Below, one piece after another: positions 15,590 through 23,889 of a DNA stretch of 64,000 nucleotides (position 1 is its first letter; every line of letters starts with the position of its first letter). This DNA is from CBFDBF01 sp050287965 (lineage in GTDB: Bacteria; Pseudomonadota; Gammaproteobacteria; Chromatiales; Chromatiaceae), in NCBI GenBank assembly GCA_050287965.1, contig JBNKCX010000041.1:1-64000 (forward strand), given 5' to 3'. The translations under genes were made by a program, and so were the position numbers. The notes beneath the pieces are model-generated. The model was not told where the DNA came from, did not search any database, and saw nothing but the letters and a program-made list of their open reading frames with translations.

Positions 15590-16444
15590 TTAACTGTTAA
15601 CTGACAACTGACAACTGTACAACTCCCTTATCTCCTGCGCCCATATGGTCTCGTCCACGGTCTCCAGTACCATGGGAATTTCATCGAAGCGTTCGTCGTT
15701 CATGATGTAACGGAATACCCCCCAGCCCAGTTTTCCCTTGCCCAGACTCTCGTGGCGATCGACATGGCTGCCCAGATCCGGTTTGGAGTCGTTCAGGTGT
15801 ACTCCGCGCAGGTACTGGAAACCTATAACCCGATCGAATTCCGCAAACGTGGCGTCGCACGCCTCCGGGGTGCGCAGATCATAACCGGCGGTAAAGGTAT
15901 GACAGGTGTCGAGGCAGACCCCGATGCGGGATTTATCCGTCACCTGTTCAATAATAGCCGCCAGGTGTTCAAAGCGATAACCCAGATTGGAGCCCTGGCC
16001 GGCGGTATTTTCGATCACCGCCGTCACCCCCTCACTCCGGTCCAGGGCCCAGTTGATGGAATCGGCGACGATGGCAAGGCTTTCCGCTTCGGATATCTTG
16101 CGCAGATGGCTGCCGGGATGGAAGTTAAGCAGCGTCAGGCCGAGTTGACTGCAGCGCCCGATCTCATCCAGGAATGCGGTGCGGGATTTCTCCAACGCCT
16201 CGGGTTCCGGGTGACCCAGATTGATCAGATAACCGTCATGGGGAAGTACGTGTTCGGGACTGATCCCGACCTTTGCCAGGTTCTCTTTGAACCCTTCGAT
16301 ATTCCTGCTGGTGTAGGGCCTGGCCTGCCATTGGCGTTGGTTCTTGGTGAACATGGCGAAAGCGCGTGCGCCGATGATCTCAGCGTTGAGGGGGGCGTTT
16401 TCAACGCCACCGCCGATGCTTACGTGGGCGCCGATGCGTTTCAC
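15590..16444 (-). CDS. nfo: Endonuclease IV (AP endonuclease, deoxyribonuclease IV)
   Basis: This 284-residue enzyme cuts abasic sites and 3' blocking ends during base-excision repair, using three zinc ions. Signature stretches are IGAHVSIGGG at the start, LLNFHPGSH, VIENTAGQG, VCLDTCHTFTAGYD, HLNDSKPDLGSHVDRHESLG and MVLETVDE, which supply the metal ligands. Length is normal. The last residues (YSCQLSVNS) come from a dispersed heptamer repeat, but they lie beyond the catalytic barrel, so activity should be intact. The gene stands alone between mepK and the MEKHLA gene. Confidence 0.95.
   Translation of the reverse strand: MKRIGAHVSIGGGVENAPLNAEIIGARAFAMFTKNQRQWQARPYTSRNIEGFKENLAKVGISPEHVLPHDGYLINLGHPEPEALEKSRTAFLDEIGRCSQLGLTLLNFHPGSHLRKISEAESLAIVADSINWALDRSEGVTAVIENTAGQGSNLGYRFEHLAAIIEQVTDKSRIGVCLDTCHTFTAGYDLRTPEACDATFAEFDRVIGFQYLRGVHLNDSKPDLGSHVDRHESLGKGKLGWGVFRYIMNDERFDEIPMVLETVDETIWAQEIRELYSCQLSVNS
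15593..15617. repeat. Heptamer repeat tract overlapping the 3' end of nfo
   Basis: Units of the CTGACAA/CTGTTAA type repeat here (AACTGACAACTGACAACTG at its core), matching the 8571-8615 array. On the minus strand the tract is translated as the last residues of endonuclease IV (CQLSVNS), so the repeat provides the gene's stop codon. Confidence 0.8.
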
Positions 16445-16494
16445 CTGTGTCCTACTTGAATTTGGAGTCTGGTGTCGTTTCCAACACCGGGTTG

Positions 16495-17124
16495 TTACCA
16501 GTAACGTACCCGCCCGGTATCGACATGAACGAAGTTCGAACTCGGGTAGTAACCGACGCCCCCGGCCTTCAGTGAAAGGGCGGCCCGGCGCAGATGACGA
16601 AGATCATATCCGGGAATCCGAATATCGATCGCCTTGCCTTCCATATGCAGGCTACGTTTCGCCACACCACCGGATTTGTTATGCAGCATATTATTGGTTT
16701 TCGGGGAACGATAACCGGAGATTACGTGAAAGGGCTTTTCCGTCCCGATCTTGTTGTTCAGGGTGTTGAGAACATCCAGCAGCTGGGGGTCGATTCGATG
16801 TCGCTCGCCGGTTCGATGATCGCGAAGCAGGTGTTCGATATCTTGCAGGCTTTCGGCTATATAGTCGCCGTCCGCCCAGTAGGTGGTGCAGAGTTTTTCA
16901 CCCGTGTGCAGGTTTCTGAGGGACAGGGATCGTTCCGAGGGTATTCTGGAACGGGCGAACACCGGGCCGGCCAGGACAGAGGCGGCCACGGCGGAGGAGC
17001 AGATCAGAAACCGTCTGCGGGAAAGCAGCGGGAACTCTGAAGTAACACGTTTTTCAAGGTTATTACGCACTTGGGGCGCCATATTAACGTCAACAGTGTT
17101 TTGATCGCAAGGAGATAAAGCCAT
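16495..17124 (-). CDS. mepK: MepK-like murein endopeptidase (YcbK family, DUF882/M15A)
   Basis: This 209-residue exported protein has a twin-arginine signal (LLSRRRFLICSSAVAASVLA, about residues 33-52). The M15A-type zinc peptidase core follows: HVISGYRSPKTN, SLHMEGKAIDIR and FVHVDTGRVRYW, giving the His-Asp-His site. E. coli MepK cleaves meso-DAP 3-3 crosslinks, the product of L,D-transpeptidases. It lies downstream of an LdtD-like gene in the same orientation, as in E. coli ycbB-ycbK. A GAGAAG ribosome binding site supports the ATG at 17124. The Tat-type signal is kept. Confidence 0.9.
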   Translation of the reverse strand: MALSPCDQNTVDVNMAPQVRNNLEKRVTSEFPLLSRRRFLICSSAVAASVLAGPVFARSRIPSERSLSLRNLHTGEKLCTTYWADGDYIAESLQDIEHLLRDHRTGERHRIDPQLLDVLNTLNNKIGTEKPFHVISGYRSPKTNNMLHNKSGGVAKRSLHMEGKAIDIRIPGYDLRHLRRAALSLKAGGVGYYPSSNFVHVDTGRVRYW

Positions 17125-17246
17125 AACTTCTCAGTCTGTTATGACAAAGATATTGCAAGTTGGAGGAGAAAAATTTGAATAACTTCTTGTTATTAGTCGC
17201 AAAACAAGCGTGATTGCGCAGGATGTGACCCAGGTCTCCGGGGTGG

Positions 17247-17273
17247 TAGTTAACAGTTCTCAGTTAGCAGTTG
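17247..17273. repeat. Degenerate AGTTAACAGTT/AGTTAGCAGTT repeat tract
   Basis: A run of AGTT-containing units (AGTTAACAGTT, TCAGTTAGCAGTT) resembles the complement of the CTGACAA heptamer family. It lies in the gap between mepK and ldtD and is followed at 17292 by a GC palindrome. Confidence 0.6.
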
Positions 17274-17291
17274 GGGGTCCTCTGAATAGTT

Positions 17292-17311
17292 CCTCCCGCC
17301 GGCGGGGGAGG
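17292..17311. repeat. GC palindrome related to 1593-1616
   Basis: CCTCCCGCC faces GGCGGGGGAGG and shares its outer arms with the palindrome at 1593-1616. It sits 47 bases beyond the ldtD stop and may attenuate readthrough into mepK. Confidence 0.6.
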
Positions 17312-17357
17312 TTTGGAAGGGGGAAAGACGGGAATCAGGCAGGGGCCTTGACGGTCG

Positions 17358-19058
17358 TCAGTTTTCGAATGTAGAAGCTGCGCTCTCCAGACGCGAATCG
17401 TTGTTTTCCCAGGCGCGCCGCTGTTTTTGTTCCGCGAGCAGTTGATCCCTGCCGTAGATATCGTTGCGAAAATGGACCACACCCTCATCGTCCATCCAGG
17501 CCGTAAGATAGATCACATAGAGTGGAAGTTTGCTGTTCAAAGGTTCGCGCAGTGTTTCGTTTTCGTTGATTTTCTCCAGGATTGAGGTCTCCTCAGTTTC
17601 CAGCAGCAGCGCCGCCAGGCGCTTCGGATTTTCCAGGCGGATGCAGCCGGAGCTGAAGGTGCGAATATGTTTGTCGAACAGGGAATGGTTCGGTGTGTCA
17701 TGCAGATAGATGTCAAAACGATTGGGGCTGAGGAACTTCAGCCTGCCCAAGGCGTTGTGCGGTCCCGGTTGCTGCCGCAGGAGAAAGGGGAAGTAGCTTT
17801 CACTGTACTGGGTCCAGTCGATATTCCCGGGATCCACCAGTACCTGCTCACCGTCGATCCGCTGAAAGACATCGATCTGCATATTGGGGAAGTAGCCGGG
17901 GTCTTTCTGCTGCTTCGGCAGAAGATCCTTTACCGCGATGCGGTAGGGAACGGTCCAGAAGGGATTGAACACCACGTTGGTTACATGGCTCTTGAAGACC
18001 GGTGTGGTGCGATCGCGACGGCCGTTTATAACACGCATTCTTAATGTGGTCTGCTGGTCCTCGATAAGCTGCAGTTCAAAGGCCGCGGTGTTCACCAGCA
18101 GGTAGCGTTGCTCCATTTCCCGAGGCATCCAGCGCCAGCGCTCCATATTGAGTTGGATCTGCTCGATACGGGTCGGGAGGGAGACGTTGAGAGCTCTGCG
18201 GGTTTCCGGACCCAGCGACCCGTCGACCTTGAGACCGTGCCGGTACTGAAAGCGTTTAATCGCTTCCTCCAGGGATGGATCAAAATACTCCTCATCGCTG
18301 ACGGCGTGGGGTGTATAGTCGCCCTCCCGCGCCAGACGCTCACGCACCACGGGCAGGGAGTCATGGCGTTCGCCCGGTTTGAGCAGCGGTCCCTCGGGGA
18401 TCAAAGGCCAGTCACCGGCTTTCAGGAATTCCACGTACTTCCGCAGGGCGCGGCGCAGCCTTTCATAACCGGGGTGGGGCGGCGGCAGGCGGTGCAGGTT
18501 ATCGCTGAATTCGCCGTCCTGCAGCGTGGTCTGCAGCAGTTCCACGGGGTCGAGGGCCGGCGGTATCAGGTGCCAGCTCCGGTCGGCCTGGCGTGGATCG
18601 AGGCCTCCTGAGAAGAGTTCGCCGCTGTAGCGGAGGAACGCATTGGTGAGCAGCAGGTCGGCCCGGGCCTTCTCTTTGGGGTCGGAGCCGTTGCAGTGCC
18701 AGCGGTAGCTCCCGGGCAGATAGTTGGCCGGATTCAGACCCTCCCTGTCAGAGCTGTTCAGCGCCTCCAGCAAGGTATCTGCCTTGTTGTTCGGACCACC
18801 CGATTCACACCAGACCGGGGCATACCCCCGGGCGGAATAGAAGGTTCTGAGTATATCGAGCCGCGGGCTGGTATGGTCCGGCTCGTCTATTTCGCCGGCG
18901 TTCAGAAATCCCTTGATATTTCGGGTGATATCCCGGTTGCTCTGCCAGGCGTTGCCGTTCAGCAGGTCCAGAAAAAGATTGGCCTGAGCCTGGGCGACGA
19001 CAATCAGCAGCCCGACTAAGAGGGCGAAAATACGTCCTTGATACTTCCGGTAGATCAT
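17358..19058 (-). CDS. ldtD: LdtD/YcbB-like L,D-transpeptidase
   Basis: This protein of about 566 residues begins with a signal or anchor segment (GRIFALLVGLLIVVAQAQA). It contains a peptidoglycan-binding-type stretch (EEAIKRFQYRHGLKVDGSLG) and a C-terminal YkuD-type catalytic domain with HDTP and the nucleophile motif TFSSGCIRLENP. YcbB enzymes make 3-3 peptidoglycan crosslinks in the periplasm and can bypass penicillin-binding proteins. I placed the start at the ATG at 19058, which begins the signal peptide directly; upstream codons in the same frame do not fit the family. It is followed by mepK, which cleaves the bonds this enzyme makes, as in E. coli. Confidence 0.9.
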   Translation of the reverse strand: MIYRKYQGRIFALLVGLLIVVAQAQANLFLDLLNGNAWQSNRDITRNIKGFLNAGEIDEPDHTSPRLDILRTFYSARGYAPVWCESGGPNNKADTLLEALNSSDREGLNPANYLPGSYRWHCNGSDPKEKARADLLLTNAFLRYSGELFSGGLDPRQADRSWHLIPPALDPVELLQTTLQDGEFSDNLHRLPPPHPGYERLRRALRKYVEFLKAGDWPLIPEGPLLKPGERHDSLPVVRERLAREGDYTPHAVSDEEYFDPSLEEAIKRFQYRHGLKVDGSLGPETRRALNVSLPTRIEQIQLNMERWRWMPREMEQRYLLVNTAAFELQLIEDQQTTLRMRVINGRRDRTTPVFKSHVTNVVFNPFWTVPYRIAVKDLLPKQQKDPGYFPNMQIDVFQRIDGEQVLVDPGNIDWTQYSESYFPFLLRQQPGPHNALGRLKFLSPNRFDIYLHDTPNHSLFDKHIRTFSSGCIRLENPKRLAALLLETEETSILEKINENETLREPLNSKLPLYVIYLTAWMDDEGVVHFRNDIYGRDQLLAEQKQRRAWENNDSRLESAASTFEN

Positions 19059-19182
19059 CAGCTTGCAAACCCCTATACCTACACTGTAGCAAAACCGGGG
19101 CGACATGCTGCCGCAATAAACAGGTTTTATATGGGGGATTTGAGACGGGGGCGGGCCCCGCATCGGGAGGTTAGCTGAAAGT

Positions 19183-19262
19183 TTGGAGTCAGAAGTTCGG
19201 AGTGCGGGCTGTGTCAGCCGCTCAAGCTACAGACTTCGAACTTAAGACTTCCAACTCCTGAC
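19183..19262. repeat. Composite AGTT/AAGTT repeat with degenerate GC hairpin, copy C
   Basis: AAGTTTGGAGTC and AGAAGTTCGGAGT units, a degenerate GCGGGCTGTGTCAGCCGC hairpin, and then CTTCGAACTT and CTTCCAACTCCTGAC face each other as an imperfect inverted repeat. It fills the gap between the valS stop and the upstream end of ldtD, and touches the valS stop codon. It resembles the arrangements at 9691-9750 and 54166-54256. Confidence 0.65.
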
Positions 19263-22180
19263 TACAACGCCCTTATCTTCTCCGCCTGTTCTTCCAGTTT
19301 GGCCAGGGCCGATCGGGCGTCCTCCAGTTTATCCCGTTCCTTCTGCACCACCGCTTCCGGGGCCTTGTCCACGAAACTGGGGTTGCCGAGTTTCTTCTCC
19401 ACCCGTTCCACCTCGGCGCGGAGTTTGCCCACCTCCTTGTCCAGGCGCGTCAGCTCGGCCTCCTTGTCGATCAGGCCGGCCATGGGGATGAGTACCTTCA
19501 TGCTGCCTACCAGGGCGGTGGCGGACTCGGGTCCTTCGTCACCTTCCGCCAGCACCTCAATGGATTCGGTGCGGGCCAGGAAATCGAGATAGGCGCGGTG
19601 TTTTCCGGCCCAGGCCTTGTCGCTGTCGGAGGCGTGGGAGAGCAGTACCGGGACCGGTTTGCCCGGAGCGATGTTCATCTCGCCCTTGATCTGGCGGATG
19701 CCGAGGATGAAACGCATCACCCACTCCATCTCCGCTTCCGCATCCGGGTCGAGTTTACTTTCATCCGCCGCCGGATAGGGCTCCAGCATGATGGTTGTCG
19801 CTCCCGGCATCCTGCCTCCCGCGACACTAGCACTTCCATGTGCGTCGTCACCCTGTTTCCCGGCTAACGGCTTGAGGGTCTGCCAGATCTCCTCGGTGAT
19901 GAAGGGCATGATGGGGTGGGCCAGCCGCAGCAGGGTCTCCAGCACCCGCACCAGGGTGCGGCGGGTGCCGCGTAGCTGCGCCGCGCTCGCGGCCGGGTCG
20001 TTCAGCACCGGTTTGGAGAGTTCCAGGTACCAGTCGCAGTATTCGTTCCAGGTGAACTCGTAGATCGCCTGGGCGGCATGATCGAAGCGGTAACTGTCCA
20101 GGGCCTCGGCAACCCGGGCCTCGGTCCGCTGCAGACGGGAGACGATCCAGCGGTCGGCAACGGATAATTCGATCTCTCCTGTAGGCGCGTTCTCCTGTGG
20201 GCGATCCGATCGCCCAGGGGACTGGGCTCCTACACCACAGTCCTGACCCTCGGTGTTCATCAGCACATAGCGCGCCGCGTTCCAGAGCTTGTTGCAGAAG
20301 TTGCGGTAGCCCTCGATGCGCCCCATGTCGAATTTGATATCGCGCCCGGTGGCGGCCAGGGCGGCAAAGGTGAAACGCAGGGAGTCGGTACCGAAGCCGG
20401 GGATGCCCTCGGGAAACTCCTTGCGAGTCTGTTTTTCGATCTTCTGCTGCAGATGGGGCTGCATCATGCCGCTGGTGCGCTTGGCCACCAGGGATTCCAG
20501 ATCGATGCCGTCGATGAGATCGATGGGGTCCAGCACGTTGCCCTTGGACTTGGACATCTTGTCGCCGTGGCTGTCCCGCACCAGGCCGTGCACATAGACC
20601 TCATGGAACGGCACCCGGCCGTCCATGAACTTGAGGCCCATCATGATCATGCGGGCCACCCAGAAGAAGATGATATCGAAGCCGGTCACCAGCACGTTGG
20701 TGGGGTAGAACGCCTTCAGGCGTTCGGTATCCTCCGGCCAGCCCAGGGTGGAGAAGGGCCACAGGGCGGAGCTGAACCAGGTATCCAGCACATCCTCATC
20801 CTGACGCAGGGGGTAATCGGCGTCGAAACCGTGTTTGTTTCGCACCTCCTGCTCGTCGCGGCCCACATAGACGTTGCCTTCATCGTCGTACCAGGCGGGG
20901 ATGCGATGACCCCACCAGATCTGGCGGCTGATGCACCAGTCCTGGATGTTGCGCATCCAGTCGTAATAGGTGTTCTTCCAGTTGTCCGGGACGAATCTGA
21001 TCCGGCCGCTCTCCACCGCCTCGATGGCCGGTTTCGCCAGGGGTTCGATTTTCACGTACCACTGGTCGGTAAGAAAGGGCTCGATCACGGCTCCCGAACG
21101 GTCCCCCCGGGGCACCACCAGTTTGTGGTCCACGATCTTCTCCAGCAGGCCCAGCTCTTCCAGGTCGGCGACGATCTGCTTGCGGGCGGCGTAGCGATCC
21201 ATGCCGATGTAGGCCGTGGGGATCAGTTCGCCTTCGTCAGGTTCGTTTTCGCGGATGGCCGCGTCCACGGTGAAGATGTTGATCAGGCCGCCGTGGGCCT
21301 GTTCGCTGATCTGGATCTCATCGCGATGCCGATGCCACACCTCGTTGTCGTTAAAGTCATGGGCCGGGGTGATCTTGACGCAGCCGGTGCCGAACTCCGG
21401 ATCGGCGTGCTCGTCGGCGATGATGGGGATACGACGGCCGGTGAGGGGCAGCTCCACCAGTTCGCCGATCAGGTGTTTATAGCGTTCATCCTCGGGATTG
21501 ACCGCCACCGCGCAGTCCCCCAGCATGGTCTCCGGGCGGGTGGTGGAGACCACCATGTGGCCCTGGCCGTTGGAGAGGGGATAGCGCATGTGCCACATGT
21601 GGCCGCTCTCTTCCTCGTTCAGTACCTCCAGGTCGGAGACGGCGGTATGCAGCTTAGGGTCCCAGTTCACCAGCCGTTTGCCGCGGTAGATCAGGCCCTC
21701 TTCATACAACCGGATGAACACCTCCTGCACCGCTTCGGAAAGACCGTCGTCCATGGTGAAACGCTCGTGCTCCCAATCCAGGGAGGAGCCCAGGCGCCGC
21801 AACTGGCGCGTGATGTTGCCGCCGGATTCCCCGCGCCACTCCCAGATACGCTCGATAAAGGCCTCCCGGCCCAGGTCGTGACGGGTCTTGCCCTCCGCCT
21901 CCAGCTGTCGTTCCACCACCATCTGGGTGGCGATGCCGGCATGATCGGTGCCGGGTTGCCACAGGGTCCTGTCTCCCTTCATCCGGTGATAACGGATCAG
22001 GGTATCCATGATGGTGTTGTTGAAGCCGTGCCCCATGTGCAGGCTGCCGGTGACGTTGGGGGGTGGGATCATGATGCAGTAGGCATTGTCCCCGGTTTCG
22101 GCGGGCGCAAAGTAGCCGCGTTCTTCCCAGGTCTGGTACCAGCGTTTCTCTAGGGCGTGGGGGTCGTAGGTCTTATCCAT
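19262..22180 (-). CDS. valS: Valyl-tRNA synthetase
   Basis: This 972-residue class I synthetase charges tRNA-Val. It has the HIGH-type HMGH (residues 48-51), the KMSKS motif (near 560), the editing domain, the anticodon-binding domain (ELSKPVLND) and the C-terminal coiled coil (EAELTRLDKEVGKL). Compared with my memory of E. coli ValS (951 residues), two short extra segments stand out. One near 648-668 (GAQSPGRSDRPQENAPTG) lies before the anticodon domain. The other near 776-795 (DDAHGSASVAGGRMPGA) lies before TIMLEPYP. Both are encoded by palindromic DNA that looks like intergenic repeats. They fall in surface linkers and keep frame, so the essential enzyme is presumably active. Confidence 0.97.
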   Translation of the reverse strand: MDKTYDPHALEKRWYQTWEERGYFAPAETGDNAYCIMIPPPNVTGSLHMGHGFNNTIMDTLIRYHRMKGDRTLWQPGTDHAGIATQMVVERQLEAEGKTRHDLGREAFIERIWEWRGESGGNITRQLRRLGSSLDWEHERFTMDDGLSEAVQEVFIRLYEEGLIYRGKRLVNWDPKLHTAVSDLEVLNEEESGHMWHMRYPLSNGQGHMVVSTTRPETMLGDCAVAVNPEDERYKHLIGELVELPLTGRRIPIIADEHADPEFGTGCVKITPAHDFNDNEVWHRHRDEIQISEQAHGGLINIFTVDAAIRENEPDEGELIPTAYIGMDRYAARKQIVADLEELGLLEKIVDHKLVVPRGDRSGAVIEPFLTDQWYVKIEPLAKPAIEAVESGRIRFVPDNWKNTYYDWMRNIQDWCISRQIWWGHRIPAWYDDEGNVYVGRDEQEVRNKHGFDADYPLRQDEDVLDTWFSSALWPFSTLGWPEDTERLKAFYPTNVLVTGFDIIFFWVARMIMMGLKFMDGRVPFHEVYVHGLVRDSHGDKMSKSKGNVLDPIDLIDGIDLESLVAKRTSGMMQPHLQQKIEKQTRKEFPEGIPGFGTDSLRFTFAALAATGRDIKFDMGRIEGYRNFCNKLWNAARYVLMNTEGQDCGVGAQSPGRSDRPQENAPTGEIELSVADRWIVSRLQRTEARVAEALDSYRFDHAAQAIYEFTWNEYCDWYLELSKPVLNDPAASAAQLRGTRRTLVRVLETLLRLAHPIMPFITEEIWQTLKPLAGKQGDDAHGSASVAGGRMPGATTIMLEPYPAADESKLDPDAEAEMEWVMRFILGIRQIKGEMNIAPGKPVPVLLSHASDSDKAWAGKHRAYLDFLARTESIEVLAEGDEGPESATALVGSMKVLIPMAGLIDKEAELTRLDKEVGKLRAEVERVEKKLGNPSFVDKAPEAVVQKERDKLEDARSALAKLEEQAEKIRAL
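19797..19843. repeat. Repeat-like palindromes inside valS (second insertion)
   Basis: Two small inverted repeats lie side by side: GTCGC...GCGAC (19797-19825, enclosing GGCATCCTGCC-type symmetry) and GCACTTCCATGTGC (19830-19843). They encode the extra segment before TIMLEPYP in ValS. The base pattern looks like a dispersed intergenic repeat rather than coding sequence. Confidence 0.5.
20179..20234. repeat. REP-like palindrome inside valS (first insertion)
   Basis: A 56-base imperfect palindrome has outer arms TGTAGG/CCTACA and an inner perfect GGGCGAT/ATCGCCC around CCG. The TGTAGGAGC end is typical of REP elements in pseudomonad-like genomes. Here the element is read in frame on the minus strand as part of ValS. 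Confidence 0.7.
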
Positions 22181-22382
22181 GGTGTAATTCTTGCCGCGTA
22201 AGGTACAAGCGCTAAAGGGTGCGGATTATACCCGAATGGGGCACGGAAACGGAAAAAGGGGATAGGGAATGTTCCGGCGGGACCACCGGTTTGGGCGCAC
22301 AGGCCTGCGCCGGGATGCGGAAACTTGAAGCTGATCCGGAAATACGCCAATCTGCACAGAAATATGGAAGTCGGGAGTAAGG

Positions 22383-23882
22383 ATGTTCAGGTTTCGCCGT
22401 CAGGTCTATCTTGATAATAACGCCACCACGCCCATCCATCCCCGGGTGCGGCGCCGGATGTGCAAGGTGCTGGCCAGGGTATATGGCAATCCCTCGTCTC
22501 TCTACCGAATCGCCCGGAATGCAGCGGAGATCCTGGAGGATTCACGCCGGACGGTGGCCACAGCGGTGGGCGCCGAGCCTGAGGAGATCATATTTACCGG
22601 CAGCGCCAGCGAGGCCAATAATCAGGCCCTGAAATCCCTGCTGTCGCTCTCCTCGGAGCGCAGCACCGTCATATCCTCCCCTATAGAACACCCTTCGGTG
22701 ATGGAGACGCTGGCGTACCTGGAGGCGCAGGGACTGCGGGTGGTGTTCTGTCCGGTGGACAGGTACGGCCGGATCCAGATGCAGGCGTTGGAGCAACTGG
22801 TGGGAGAGGACACCCTGGCCGTCTGCTGCATGGCCGCCAACAACGAAATCGGAGCCGTCCAGGATATCCCGGCGGTGGTCGCTCTGGCGCAACGCCATGG
22901 CACCCTGGTGATTTCAGACTGTGTGCAGGCCCTGGGCAAGATCCCGCTGGACGTGAAGAGGCTCGGGGTGGATTACGCCGTCTTTTCCGCCCATAAGATC
23001 CAGGGTCCGAAAGGAGTGGGAGCGCTCTATGTGCGGGAGGGTGCGCCGCTCACGCCGTTGATCCATGGCGGTCATCAGGAAGGGGGCCTGCGCGCGGGTA
23101 CCGAGGGGCTGCATAATATTGCCGGATTTGCCGTGGCCTGTGCCCGGGTGGACAGGCTGCTGGCCGCTTCCCAGGGGATGCGGGACCTGCAGCGGCGGCT
23201 GGAAGAGGGTATCCGGGATATCCTACCGGCGGTTCAGATCAATTCGCCCCCGGAGGGTGGTCTGCCCAACACCCTCAACATTACCTTTCCCGGTTTCGAC
23301 AACGCCGCGATGCTGGCCTTTCTGGATTATCAGGGGATAGGAGTCTCCGCCGGTTCGGCCTGCAATACCCATGCGAATACCCCGTCCCATGTGCTCAAGG
23401 CGATCGGTCTCAGCGAGGGGGAAGCACGCCAGACGCTACGTTTCAGTCTCTGTGCCGAGACCTCGCGGCGTCAGATAGATTATGCGCTGAAGGCACTGCG
23501 GGATTTTCTGCTGCAACGCAAACTCCCGGTGTTGATGGTAAGTCCGCGTCAGCTTGACGAGACCATGCTGTACAATGAAAATCTGTTCATCGTTGATATA
23601 CGCCACGGATATGATCGCAAGCTCCTGGAGGGGCTGCCGAATTCGCATGAGGCAAAATCCATCTTTCTTAATAAGTATCTTCGGGTCATCCCGAAAGACA
23701 AGGATATTCTGGTCGTCTGCCAGGGTGGCACCGATGGCCCCGTCGCAGCCTATTATCTACGTTCAAAGGGCTATCGTCGGGTCAGTTTCGTAATGGGTGG
23801 TGTTATCGGCTGGAAGCTGTTCCAACCCGAACTCTATCGGAAACTGGCCGGCAGGAACGTCAGCCAACTGCAGGAGGCCTGA
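22383..23882 (+). CDS. Cysteine desulfurase fused to a rhodanese-like domain
   Basis: The 499-residue product joins a NifS/IscS-type PLP enzyme (residues 1-380) to a C-terminal rhodanese-like domain (about 385-495). The first part has YLDNNATTP, EHPSV, FSAHKIQGPKGVGAL with the PLP Lys205, RAGTE, and the active Cys327 in SAGSACNTH. The second part has VDIRHGYDRK and a candidate persulfide Cys446 in VVCQGGTDGP. The first half takes sulfur from cysteine and the second could relay it, for Fe-S assembly or direct sulfur transfer. It is the first gene of a fourteen-gene operon with four radical SAM enzymes, which need Fe-S clusters. The ribosome binding site is GGGAGTAAGG. Confidence 0.9.
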   Translation: MFRFRRQVYLDNNATTPIHPRVRRRMCKVLARVYGNPSSLYRIARNAAEILEDSRRTVATAVGAEPEEIIFTGSASEANNQALKSLLSLSSERSTVISSPIEHPSVMETLAYLEAQGLRVVFCPVDRYGRIQMQALEQLVGEDTLAVCCMAANNEIGAVQDIPAVVALAQRHGTLVISDCVQALGKIPLDVKRLGVDYAVFSAHKIQGPKGVGALYVREGAPLTPLIHGGHQEGGLRAGTEGLHNIAGFAVACARVDRLLAASQGMRDLQRRLEEGIRDILPAVQINSPPEGGLPNTLNITFPGFDNAAMLAFLDYQGIGVSAGSACNTHANTPSHVLKAIGLSEGEARQTLRFSLCAETSRRQIDYALKALRDFLLQRKLPVLMVSPRQLDETMLYNENLFIVDIRHGYDRKLLEGLPNSHEAKSIFLNKYLRVIPKDKDILVVCQGGTDGPVAAYYLRSKGYRRVSFVMGGVIGWKLFQPELYRKLAGRNVSQLQEA

Positions 23883-23889
23883 ATACACC

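Noticed and set aside
20453..22153. 566-codon open frame antisense to valS
   Set aside because: It is a shadow frame, Gly/His/Val-rich with no family match, opposite an unambiguous essential gene.
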